From NCBI GenBank assembly GCA_001898235.1, contig MKTN01000071.1:39907-103906 (forward strand): a stretch of DNA of 64,000 nucleotides, read 5' to 3'. This document shows positions 9,123-17,389 of the stretch, piece after piece. The position numbers were made by a program, and so were the translations under genes. Source of the stretch: Gammaproteobacteria bacterium 39-13. GTDB lineage: Bacteria; Pseudomonadota; Gammaproteobacteria; Berkiellales; Berkiellaceae. The notes under the pieces were generated by a model. That model made no database searches. It was not told the origin of the DNA and saw nothing but the letters and a program-made list of their open reading frames with translations. The first letter of the stretch is position 1, and every line of letters begins with the position of its first letter.

Positions 9123-10091
9123 TTATATAGACATTTTCTGCTGTTTACTGCAATATTGGTCAATGAGATTTTGTGTAGAATTAATCAAAGAAGTTAAATC
9201 AATACTATTATAACCTTTTTTATTATCACCGCATTGGTTTCTCATTCTTAATATTTCACCCCTTATCTCTGGATTATCAAGCACATTAAGTTCAGACAAT
9301 GTATCCAAAAGCGTTATAAAATCGTAACCATTGGCATAACGTATTTTTCTACGTAGAGCGCCAAGTTGTGGTGGAAAATCATTGCAAAAACCTTGCATAT
9401 CTGATTCAGCCGCAGCTCCCCAGTCAATAAAGTGAACCTGTAAATCTTCATCAATAAAAATGTTTTGAGGGCTCAAATCACGATGAATAATATTATTTTG
9501 TCGCAGCTCATTGAGCCGTGCAAGCGCGTTTTTCAATATTACAAGACGCTGCAAATCTGTTAAATTTTCACCTTGCGATTTTGCAAATCCTCTTTCTGGA
9601 TGAATAGCATCAATCACGGCCAGGCCTGGGACTTCGGCCATAAATATGTAGCTAATGAAAGTATTTTTTTCTACACTCATTCTTTGTTGATAGCCATGCA
9701 AGATCTGCGCTTTGTTGACAAATTTCTTTTCTGCATGAATTTTATCAATAAAACCAGGCAAATTATTACCCTGCTTCTTTATTTTTTGAATTTTAACTAA
9801 ACACCATTCGTTGGTTTCAATATTTTGCGCAATTTTAATAATTCCAAAAGCACCATTGGCAATTCCTTGTTTCTTACCAGGGTTATATATAGCAAATATT
9901 TTCCCCTGTTCATCTCGAACAAGTGAATACTGCGCACCATTTTCTTTAAAATCTTTTTTAGAAATTTTCGTTTCATTTGTATTAACAAACGCGTTTAAAG
10001 CAATTTTTTTATATTCATCTGATAACAGAGCGCCATGGTGAAGAGCACCATTTGATTCTAACGCTGTTATGTATTCACTCAGTTTAGGCAT
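9123..10091 (-). CDS. Eukaryotic-like protein kinase domain protein (candidate Dot/Icm effector)
   Basis: A 322-residue protein dominated by a protein-kinase-like domain. Visible elements are a glycine-rich loop (GAFG at about 80-83), an ATP-anchoring lysine in VKIQ (K100), a catalytic loop HRDLSPQN (H203 to N210) and a DWG version of the metal-binding DFG motif (D223). All key catalytic residues are present, so activity is plausible. There is no signal peptide or membrane segment. In Legionellales such kinases are often translocated effectors, and Dot/Icm genes are present in this window. A housekeeping aminoglycoside/choline-kinase-like role is the alternative. Confidence 0.8.
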   Translation of the reverse strand: MPKLSEYITALESNGALHHGALLSDEYKKIALNAFVNTNETKISKKDFKENGAQYSLVRDEQGKIFAIYNPGKKQGIANGAFGIIKIAQNIETNEWCLVKIQKIKKQGNNLPGFIDKIHAEKKFVNKAQILHGYQQRMSVEKNTFISYIFMAEVPGLAVIDAIHPERGFAKSQGENLTDLQRLVILKNALARLNELRQNNIIHRDLSPQNIFIDEDLQVHFIDWGAAAESDMQGFCNDFPPQLGALRRKIRYANGYDFITLLDTLSELNVLDNPEIRGEILRMRNQCGDNKKGYNSIDLTSLINSTQNLIDQYCSKQQKMSI

Positions 10092-10230
10092 TTTATATCT
10101 TTCATTTACAACTAAAAGGACATACTATTTTAATAGTGCCCTTTAGCGCTACAAATGCCGTACATCGCTTAAATAGGATACTTAGTCCATTTTTCGAAAA
10201 AAACGGTGAAAAAATGGGGAGGGATTAAGA

Positions 10231-10256
10231 ATATAGGCTGCCTAAGCAGCCCATAT
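10231..10256 (-). terminator. Terminator hairpin after the ABC exporter gene
   Basis: An ATAT-GGCTGC stem pairs with GCAGCC-ATAT around a four-base loop, 18 bases downstream of the minus-strand stop at 10274. On the minus strand it is followed by TCTTAAT, a weak T-rich tract. Confidence 0.6.
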
Positions 10257-10273
10257 TTAAATTATTCTAAAAG

Positions 10274-12070
10274 TTATTTTCTTTTTGCAGCAGTCTTTTT
10301 GGCATTAGAAAGATAAATTTTATTGTCACAGAAGGTTCCTTCGCTCGGATTATGATCGGTATAGATAATAGTTGTTTGGGGTAAATGCTTTTTAAGTAGC
10401 CTTTCTATTTTACCTTTATTATCGGTTTTAGCATCATGATCAACCCTTGAGGTTGCTTCATCCATAAATAAAGTATCAGGTTTTGCCATAATAGCTGCAA
10501 TAATTTCAATTCGTTGTTTTTCACCATCACTCAAATGGTGGCCAAACCAATCTTGAACTACTTCTAAATCATGAATCGTTTGAGGTTTAAATCCTAATTC
10601 ATTCATAAGAGATTTAATTTTTTTGATCTCTTCTTTGGTTGCCTTTTGCTTTCGAGGATATAAAATCGCGTCTAATAGACTTCTATCCATTGGAAAATAT
10701 GGATGTGAAGGGATAAAATACGTTTTTTCCGTTAAACCTTGAATTTCACCCCTTGCATGAGGTGAAAGTCCTGCAAGCGCTCGTAAAACAGAAGTCTTCC
10801 CTATACCAGAAGCACCTTGTAATAAGGTAACTTTTCCTTTAGGAATAGATTGAGTGAAATTAGTTAAGATAGGCGATCCATCAGGCTTTTTAAGCGAAAG
10901 ATTTTTAATTTTTATCTCCCGTTTATTGCCTGCAGAAAATTGTAAATGCGGTGCATTTTCTTTTTGGATTTTTTCCCACTCATTGATTGTATCATTAAAC
11001 TCTTCCATCCTTTTTAGCGTAACAGCACATTCAGTTACTTTATCAAAGTTGTCACTTTTCCAGGTAAAGAAGTTCACTACATTTTGAAAATGGTAAGGAA
11101 TTTCAAGAACGTTAGCAAAGCTTAGCCTTTGTGCAATGATATTTGGTGCGCAAAGTAATAAAGCAAAAAACGAGGTGAATTCTGCATGCAGATTCGTAAT
11201 AAAAGATAATAAAGAACGTACTTTAGAGGAACCCGTTTGAAAAACTTTAGTCTGTTTGATGGTTTCCATTAAAGACTGATGTTCGTATTTTGTTCCCTTT
11301 TTAAAAGCTATCGCTTCAGCGTGAGTTTTAATATGATGTACTTTAGACTGGATCTTCCCTTCCATATTTCTTTGGGTTGTTTGCAGATCTTCAAGTTTAT
11401 TCCCCATCTTATTAGTGATGCTATTATAAACTAAGGCATAAATCACTGTGCTGGCGACAAGATAACCAGGAAATGCAAAGGAAAAAGATAATAATGAAAT
11501 TTCCAAAGGCACAGATAGCATATAAAGACCTATCATGCCCACAGCAAAATTACTGACGGTGGTTAAAAAGTTATCAAATAATTCTGTTACTGCTCGGTTT
11601 AATTCGTAGTTATCATGGCTCATTAACTGTGAAGGATTTAGCGGATTTTTAGATAAAAGTGTTGTGCCATAATAAGCTTTGGTTTTGGTCCATCTTTTCT
11701 CAAGGCTCTTATTAATAGAATGCGCAAGCGAGCTACCAAGCAAACTTGCCATCCAAGCATCCACCCCCGTTAGGAATCCATAACTAACAACCGCTGCGAC
11801 ACATTGAGCAGCAGCATAAAAGAAGCCCGTATACGTAACTCCAGGAACACTCAGCAATCCCATTAAAGATGCCATGGAAACATTTACAAAGGCCAAGGCA
11901 AAAGCCAATAAAGTGTTTCCGAGAATGATCCCTAATAACCAAAGTGTACGCTTGAGGTTTTTCCCACTCAACCCAAAATGTGGCCGATACAAACGGTATA
12001 ATTGTTTGGTGATGGATAGCAGAGTGACGGATTCCTCTTGCTGATCAGACGTATTTACTTCATCAGTCAT
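10274..12070 (-). CDS. ABC transporter, fused permease and ATPase (YddA/SbmA-like)
   Basis: A 598-residue half-transporter with an N-terminal membrane domain of about six helices (residues 40-340) and a C-terminal nucleotide-binding domain. Walker A is GASGIGKTS near residue 420, the signature is LSDGEKQR, and Walker B is DTLFMDEATS. The membrane domain resembles the YddA/Rv1819c/ABC_D class (N-terminal WMASLLG, YELNRAVTELFDNF), not the MsbA class. Such proteins act as homodimers in the inner membrane and move peptides or cofactors such as cobalamin. The gene stands alone. The substrate cannot be predicted. Confidence 0.88.
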   Translation of the reverse strand: MTDEVNTSDQQEESVTLLSITKQLYRLYRPHFGLSGKNLKRTLWLLGIILGNTLLAFALAFVNVSMASLMGLLSVPGVTYTGFFYAAAQCVAAVVSYGFLTGVDAWMASLLGSSLAHSINKSLEKRWTKTKAYYGTTLLSKNPLNPSQLMSHDNYELNRAVTELFDNFLTTVSNFAVGMIGLYMLSVPLEISLLSFSFAFPGYLVASTVIYALVYNSITNKMGNKLEDLQTTQRNMEGKIQSKVHHIKTHAEAIAFKKGTKYEHQSLMETIKQTKVFQTGSSKVRSLLSFITNLHAEFTSFFALLLCAPNIIAQRLSFANVLEIPYHFQNVVNFFTWKSDNFDKVTECAVTLKRMEEFNDTINEWEKIQKENAPHLQFSAGNKREIKIKNLSLKKPDGSPILTNFTQSIPKGKVTLLQGASGIGKTSVLRALAGLSPHARGEIQGLTEKTYFIPSHPYFPMDRSLLDAILYPRKQKATKEEIKKIKSLMNELGFKPQTIHDLEVVQDWFGHHLSDGEKQRIEIIAAIMAKPDTLFMDEATSRVDHDAKTDNKGKIERLLKKHLPQTTIIYTDHNPSEGTFCDNKIYLSNAKKTAAKRK

Positions 12071-12587
12071 CGTTTTTTAGCCTTGTAACTTAGGGGATTA
12101 AATTTTAAAATTCACAAGTTTGTTTGTCAACTACAAAACACATGTAAAATTTTAGCTTTTCAACTATAAATATTTTTTAAATAGACATTAATTAATTTAC
12201 TGAGGTGAAAGGTGAGATTTATTTGTCAGCCTGTTGACTTTATATCAATTGATCTCATTGCTAATATTTCATCAATTTTATCGAACACTGATTGTTTAAA
12301 GAATTCAAACGACGTACCGTCTATCCTGTTTTTTATGACACTCATCATTTTGAAAAGGAAGTTAGAAAACTTATTTCTCATTTTTGCAATATTGATAAGC
12401 CAAATAACATCCAGAAAGTTATGTGACATTCAAATAAATGCTGTTATTTAACTAAAAAGCTGTTTTGGATCATTGAAAAATTCATTAACTCTCACCACCA
12501 CTGCACATGCCGCGAAGAACGCAAAATGTTTTTTTGAAACGCCATTATGCATTAAATTAGTAGCAGTTCCCGAATGCGGTTATCACG
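12071..12587. other. Intergenic region, no supported gene
   Basis: A 517-base AT-rich stretch between two minus-strand genes. Overlapping short open frames exist on both strands (67 codons on minus at 12226-12429, 79 codons on plus at 12212-12451); neither has a clear family resemblance. The minus one has a helix-like composition and could be a gene remnant. It must contain the promoter of the ABC transporter gene. Confidence 0.4.
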
Positions 12588-13844
12588 CTATGGCCATAAC
12601 TGTTCGGCAATGATAGCAAGCCCTTTACCTACGCTGCCATAAACATCACCGGCGACAAATTGTGAATTTGGAAAAATACTTCTTATCATATGATGCACCA
12701 CTGGAATTTGAGTGGTGCCCCCCGTTAAAAATATGGAATCAATTTGGTTTGCATCGATGCCTGCTGTTCTAAGCGTAGTTCCGATCGTTTTTTTTAAGCC
12801 ATTGATTAGATTCTGACAATAGGATTCAAAATTTTCTCGAGTGATAAATATCTGCAAATCATGCTCAACTTGAGATAAATCAATATGATCACTCAAAGAA
12901 GAGCTTAGCTTAATTTTTGAATTCTCGGCGGCTTGAAGTAAATAGTGCCCCAATTTTTTTTCTAGAACAGTGATAGCTCGTTTAAGTAAGTGTTTTTGTT
13001 CAGATATTAAATATAAATCTTTAATGGCATTAATGTTTTTAATGGAATATAAATTATTTAGTAAATGCCATGATGATAATTCATAATACAATGATGTAGG
13101 CATTTCACGTTTAGTTCCATTCATACCTCGCACGATACTACCTTTACCCAACAAAGGCATAATCGCATGCAAACTCAAATCTTTGTCAAAATTAGTGCCG
13201 CCTATGTGTATACCGCAGTTGGCAAGTATATCTGCTTTTCTATCGATTGATTTGGTTTTACCATTAAGTCTAATTATCGTAAAATCTGAAGTACCGCCAC
13301 CCAAATCAATAATTAATGCTAGCTTCTCATTTTGAATGGTACTTTCATAATCTAAGGCAGCTGCTATCGGCTCAAATTGAAAAACAACTTCCTTAAACCC
13401 TTGCTCTTTCATGATAAGTTCCATTGTATCTTGTGCTAACTTATCTCTTGAATCATTATTATCATGGTAACGCACAGGGCGTCCCAATACGACATGGGTA
13501 AGTTCGGTATTTAATTGATTTTCAGCAGTATCTTTAATATATTTGATAACTAAGCCAATAATATCACGGTAAGTAATCCATTTACCGCATACTGCAACTT
13601 TTTCATTCAACAAGGCAGAGCCTAAAATGCTTTTCAAAGATAGCATTAATCTCCCTTTTCCACCTTCTAAATAACGATCTATCCCGTATTGCCCAATGAA
13701 GTGCTCTTTTTCTTCAGAATCAAAAAAAATAGCTGATTTAAGGATTGGGGATCCTCCACTCAAAGCTATTAATGATGTTTTAAAATCATGAGATATGGCC
13801 AAGGTTGAATTACTGGTGCCAAAATCTAAACCACATCTTGACAT
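12588..13844 (-). CDS. yegD: Hsp70-family chaperone-like protein (YegD type)
   Basis: A 418-residue protein consisting of the actin-like ATPase domain of Hsp70 with no normal substrate-binding domain, as in E. coli YegD. Nucleotide-binding motifs are visible: phosphate 1 near the N terminus (LDFGTSNST), VVLGRPV, FEPIAAALDYE, phosphate 2 LIIDLGGGTSDFTI and the adenosine motif FLTGGTTQIP. Function is unknown; it is cytosolic and probably an ATP-dependent folding or regulatory factor. It is monocistronic and followed by the AT-rich gap to the ABC gene. Confidence 0.85.
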   Translation of the reverse strand: MSRCGLDFGTSNSTLAISHDFKTSLIALSGGSPILKSAIFFDSEEKEHFIGQYGIDRYLEGGKGRLMLSLKSILGSALLNEKVAVCGKWITYRDIIGLVIKYIKDTAENQLNTELTHVVLGRPVRYHDNNDSRDKLAQDTMELIMKEQGFKEVVFQFEPIAAALDYESTIQNEKLALIIDLGGGTSDFTIIRLNGKTKSIDRKADILANCGIHIGGTNFDKDLSLHAIMPLLGKGSIVRGMNGTKREMPTSLYYELSSWHLLNNLYSIKNINAIKDLYLISEQKHLLKRAITVLEKKLGHYLLQAAENSKIKLSSSLSDHIDLSQVEHDLQIFITRENFESYCQNLINGLKKTIGTTLRTAGIDANQIDSIFLTGGTTQIPVVHHMIRSIFPNSQFVAGDVYGSVGKGLAIIAEQLWP

Positions 13845-13959
13845 TTAGTATCCTTTTTTATTTAAGAGATTATAGGGACAACCGCGAATATTATGTTAAA
13901 TCAACATGGCCATTGATTACACCTTTGTGGGTTAATAAAAAGTAGTGGTGTCCCAAAGG

Positions 13960-14147
13960 GGATCCAAACAAGTGTTACCGCCGTGAAAGAGGGCTAGTCC
14001 GTACATTGGCGAACATACACGAACACTTCAACCTCATTGATTTATAAGTATTTTATTCGCTAGAATACGTGGGCGTTCGGCAACGTTCGGGCACGTAAGT
14101 TACCCTAAAGTTACCCCCGTTTTCTAATTCCCTCGAATTCGAGGGAT
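13960..14147. other. Dyad-rich region, candidate integrase-binding/attachment region and AbiE promoter
   Basis: The segment has two CGAAC half-sites (about 14010-14025), two GTTCG half-sites (about 14075-14090) in opposite orientation, then tandem AGTTACCC words at about 14097-14116. This is like arm-type sites next to tyrosine-integrase elements. A perfect 16-bp palindrome CCCTCGAATTCGAGGG lies at 14130-14145, and a consensus TTGACA at 14148, so the palindrome may be the AbiEi autoregulatory operator. Both functional readings are inference. Confidence 0.4.
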
Positions 14148-14216
14148 TTGACAAATTTGGAAGAAATGGACAATAATTACCCTATATATTCATATCTAGG
14201 GTTTTTTTTGTCCAAA

Positions 14217-14816
14217 ATGAAAAAGTCGGAAAAGAAGGCACTTTCGATGATAAAAGAAATGGGTGGCACCATTCGCACTAAGGATGTCCTGAGTCAGGGG
14301 ATCCATAGAAGAACGCTCTATCACCTACGCGATAAAGGCATACTGACTGAGCTATCGAGAGGGGTTTACAGTCTTACTAGCGAACCCATTTCAAATCCTG
14401 ATCTCGTTACAATTGGCAGGCGAGTGCCTCAAGCTGTTATCTGTCTTATCTCTGCACTTTCGTTTCATAACATCACTACCCAGATCCCTCATCAGATTTA
14501 CATAGCGATTGCTAAAGATGCAACGCCCCCTAGAATTGATACTCCTCCTCTATCGGTTCATAAGTTTTCAGGGGAAGCGCTAACAGCGGGGATAGAAGAA
14601 CATCAGATCGATGGTGTTCCAGTCAAAATCTATAGCATCGAGAAAACGCTGGCTGATTGTTTTAAGTATCGTAACAAGATTGGCCTAGACGTTTGCATTG
14701 AAGCGCTAAAGCTTTACAAAGCTAGAAAGAAAATTAACATCCAAGATATTATCAAATACGCCAAAATTTGCCGCGTATATAAGCTTATGACACCTCACCT
14801 TGAATCCATTCTATAA
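14217..14816 (+). CDS. AbiEi-type antitoxin / transcriptional regulator
   Basis: The antitoxin of an AbiE type IV toxin-antitoxin system, about 199 residues. The N-terminal winged-helix is recognisable: SEKKALSMIKEMGGTIRTKD, then GIHRRTLYHLRDKG and ELSRGVYSL. The middle carries the AbiEi core (ISALSFHNITTQIP...). The C-terminal part (VKIYSIEKTLADCFKYR) is also typical. The frame is open to 14148, but that start overlaps a TTGACA -35 element, so a later start is preferred; the ATG at 14217 precedes the conserved domain, and 14248 (with AGAAGG upstream) is an alternative. It lies eight bases upstream of the toxin gene and probably represses the operon through the palindrome at 14130. Confidence 0.88.
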   Translation: MKKSEKKALSMIKEMGGTIRTKDVLSQGIHRRTLYHLRDKGILTELSRGVYSLTSEPISNPDLVTIGRRVPQAVICLISALSFHNITTQIPHQIYIAIAKDATPPRIDTPPLSVHKFSGEALTAGIEEHQIDGVPVKIYSIEKTLADCFKYRNKIGLDVCIEALKLYKARKKINIQDIIKYAKICRVYKLMTPHLESIL

Positions 14817-14824
14817 TAAGTACC

Positions 14825-15727
14825 ATGACAAAAAATATTGCAGCTTCAATTACCCAAAAGTTATTAAACAAAAGGGACAAAGATAAGCGCCCGTTCAACG
14901 AAATCCTTCAATATTTTGCAATGGAGCGATTCTTATATCGGTTATCAAAATCTCAACACGTCGATAAATTTATTCTAAAAGGGGCTTTAATGCTCAGAGT
15001 GTGGGAATCATCTCAATACCGCCCCACCATGGATATTGATATGTTAGGCAAAACCAGTAATGAGATAGAAGCTATTACCCAGCAAGTTAAAGATATCATT
15101 GCGACCTCTGTGGAACCTGATGGGATTACTTTTGATGAACAATCCATAACAGCAGAAAGAATAACTGAAGATGCTGATTATGAAGGGATCAGAGTTTCAT
15201 TTGAGGGTAAATTGGCAAATGCTGTGATTTACATGCAAATTGATATTGGGTTTGGCGATAAAGTATATCCTGCACCCAGTAAATCGACTATGCCAACCGT
15301 AATAGCACTACCGCCACCCAAAATACTTTGTTATAGCAAAGAAAGCGCTATCGCTGAAAAATTCGAAGCAATGGTTAAGCTGGGTGAAATCAATAGTAGG
15401 ATGAAAGACTTTTATGATATTTGGCTTCTGTCACGTCAATTTGATTTTGTTGGCAACGATATAACGCAAGCAATTCAATTAACCTTTAATCAAAGAGGAA
15501 CTGATTTGCCTAACAATCTGGAATACTTTTCGAGTGACTTCGCCACTACCAAGCAAAGCCAATGGGCTGCCTTTAAAAACAAACTAAAACAAGAATTTGT
15601 TCCAAGTAACTTTATTGAAGTAATCGAGCATAATAATTTGTTCCTTTCTCCGATCATTACGTCAATACAGTTAAACCAATCCCCTCCCTTAAGATGGAAT
15701 GCTCCAAATCAATGGCTGCAATCGTAA
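14825..15727 (+). CDS. AbiEii-type nucleotidyltransferase toxin
   Basis: A 300-residue protein of the AbiEii/AbiGii nucleotidyltransferase family, the toxin of the type IV system, which in studied members blocks growth on phage infection by modifying tRNA. The active-site region FILKGALMLRVW followed by RPTMDIDMLGK shows the paired acidic residues (DID) of the DNA polymerase beta-like fold, with a third acidic region at about 130-135 (MQIDIGFGD). The family segment KEFAMVKLGEINSRMKDFYD appears in variant form near residue 180-200. The partner antitoxin is directly upstream. It sits next to an integrase remnant, in keeping with a defence gene on a mobile element. Confidence 0.9.
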   Translation: MTKNIAASITQKLLNKRDKDKRPFNEILQYFAMERFLYRLSKSQHVDKFILKGALMLRVWESSQYRPTMDIDMLGKTSNEIEAITQQVKDIIATSVEPDGITFDEQSITAERITEDADYEGIRVSFEGKLANAVIYMQIDIGFGDKVYPAPSKSTMPTVIALPPPKILCYSKESAIAEKFEAMVKLGEINSRMKDFYDIWLLSRQFDFVGNDITQAIQLTFNQRGTDLPNNLEYFSSDFATTKQSQWAAFKNKLKQEFVPSNFIEVIEHNNLFLSPIITSIQLNQSPPLRWNAPNQWLQS

Positions 15728-15728
15728 C

Positions 15729-16487
15729 ATGTTGGAAGCTTATATTGATGATAGCGCATTAGAAAACTATTATGTGCTTGCTGGCTACATTGCTAGTTCT
15801 GAAAATTGGAAAATAATTGAAAAAAATTGGCAAACTTTACTTGATCAATACAATATGACCGTTTTCAAATTGAGGAATGAAGTAACCTCAGGAGCAAAGC
15901 GTAAACGTTGTGAGAAATTCTATAGAATTATCGAAGAAAATGTCATCTGTGCTATTTCAGTTATGGTTAGTAAAAGGGATCTTACGGAGGTTGTAAATGA
16001 AGTAATACCTCCACCAAACGTTACTGATTGGAATAAGTTGAACAACCCTTATTATTTTGCACTTCGAGCACTTGTACAACATGTTAATATAAACTTAGAA
16101 AAACTTGGCATTGATGAACATGTAAAATTTATATTTGACTATCAAACAGAAGCAATACACTTAAAAGAAAACTGGAAATACATGTATGAAAGCGTTACCG
16201 AAGATCTAAGAAAGCTGCTTGATAGAGAACCAATATTTATGAATGATAATGAAAAGCTTGCGCTTCAAACAGCAGACATGTGGGCAGGTTTTGTTCGAAA
16301 ATGGGCAGCGCAGGGATTAGATGAACCTGTAAAAAATCTAGATTTCCGAGCAATTAAATTTAACTGGGATCCTAAAAAAGACTTATTACGAGCACACATC
16401 TCAATTACAAAGGAAGATATAATGAAAGAATTCTTAAAGGCAAAAGATATTCATATCTCTAGATATCTAAGCTATCGTTTTTCCTGA
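15729..16487 (+). CDS. DUF3800 domain protein
   Basis: A 252-residue protein beginning MLEAYIDDSALE, the typical acidic N terminus of DUF3800 proteins, with a late QTADMWAG segment matching their C-terminal motif (LQ.AD..A). DUF3800 is thought to have an RNase H-like fold and is frequent in mobile and defence islands, but its role is not established. The start at 15729 is one base after the AbiEii stop codon; the frame stays open a little further upstream inside abiEii but the family N terminus fits here. It may form an operon with the AbiE pair. Confidence 0.82.
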   Translation: MLEAYIDDSALENYYVLAGYIASSENWKIIEKNWQTLLDQYNMTVFKLRNEVTSGAKRKRCEKFYRIIEENVICAISVMVSKRDLTEVVNEVIPPPNVTDWNKLNNPYYFALRALVQHVNINLEKLGIDEHVKFIFDYQTEAIHLKENWKYMYESVTEDLRKLLDREPIFMNDNEKLALQTADMWAGFVRKWAAQGLDEPVKNLDFRAIKFNWDPKKDLLRAHISITKEDIMKEFLKAKDIHISRYLSYRFS

Positions 16488-16541
16488 TCCAATGAGATCT
16501 TTAGAAAAGAAATCCAAGTAATTTTTATTGCAGAGATTAGT

Positions 16542-17219
16542 ATGAATAGACAAGTAAGAGATGCCAGATTAGAAACACGGCAAGCTAGGCTTAAACTGAA
16601 GCCGAGCAAGGATCCTTATTGGCGCTTATCGTAAGGGTGAACGTGATGGTAGCTGGGTGCTTCGCCAGAAAAAGGAAGGCCTTAAGAAGTATACCAAAAT
16701 TACCATTGGCAAGGCCGATGATGTGTTAGACAGTAATGGCATTGATATACTTAGTTTCAAAGAGGCGCAAATAAAGGCTCATGAGCATATCGATGCGCTA
16801 CTCAATCAATCTCACAAAACCACCGTTGAGTACGCTTCAATTCACTATATGAATTGGTTTAAAGAAAATCGCAAGTCTGTGCGAGAAACGCAAAATACCA
16901 TCGATGCGCATATTCTCCCCTACTTTGGTCAAAAGCTCATTTCTGAATTAACAACCAAAGAGATCAAGAGTTGGCATCAAAAGTTAGCCGCCAGCGCTGC
17001 ACGTAAGCGATCATCAAGATTTTCTGCTCAACAATACTCTAATCAGCCTGACACCGACAGTCAGAAGCGATCTAGAAGAGCAACGGCTAATCGCATCTTA
17101 ACCGTCCTTAAAGCTATTCTTAACAAGGCCTTCCAAGATGAAATGATCAATGATGATCTCCCTTGGCGGCGTGTAAAGCCTTTTTGAGAACGTCGATGAA
17201 GCCAAAATTCGCTTTTTTC
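16542..17219 (+). pseudogene. Tyrosine integrase remnant (frameshifted, 3' truncated)
   Basis: The reading begins at ATG 16542 with the P4-like integrase N terminus (RLKLKPSKDPYW), ends at a stop at 16632, and resumes in another frame with GAYRKGERDGSW. The core-binding domain follows (NTIDAHILPYFGQKL, RATANRILTVLKAILNKAF). A second frame change at a T-run near 17185 separates PWRRVKPF from ENVDEAKIRFF. The catalytic C-terminal domain with the R-H-R-Y residues is absent, replaced by an mrr fragment on the other strand. The gene cannot make an active recombinase. It shows that the AbiE genes came on an integrative element. Confidence 0.85.
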
Positions 17220-17371
17220 TCAAGGCCTGAAGGGATCATTTGAGTTCTTTCTTCCGATGTTAAATTGAAATGATCAGACATTTTCTGGACTGCAACTTGA
17301 TTATTAATTATTCCAGTATTTGCCAATTTTAAAACAGGCAACATTATCTTATCGTATGTAGGTATAGACAT
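17218..17371 (-). pseudogene. Mrr N-terminal domain remnant
   Basis: Fifty-odd codons starting MSIPTYDKIMLPVLKL and running to EERTQMIPSGL match the start of Mrr-type (methylation-dependent restriction) proteins, a winged-helix Mrr_N domain. After about residue 52 the frame reads into antisense integrase sequence. The catalytic endonuclease domain is missing. The junction near 17218 marks a deletion that fused the 3' side of an integrase to the inside of an mrr gene. It lies 18 bases upstream of the large DUF2779 gene on the same strand. Confidence 0.7.
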
Positions 17372-17389
17372 AACTAATTCTCATCAATT

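Noticed and set aside
12226..12429. 67-codon minus-strand frame in the gap after the ABC gene
   Set aside because: No convincing ribosome site and no family match, so not listed as a gene, though a decayed gene cannot be excluded.
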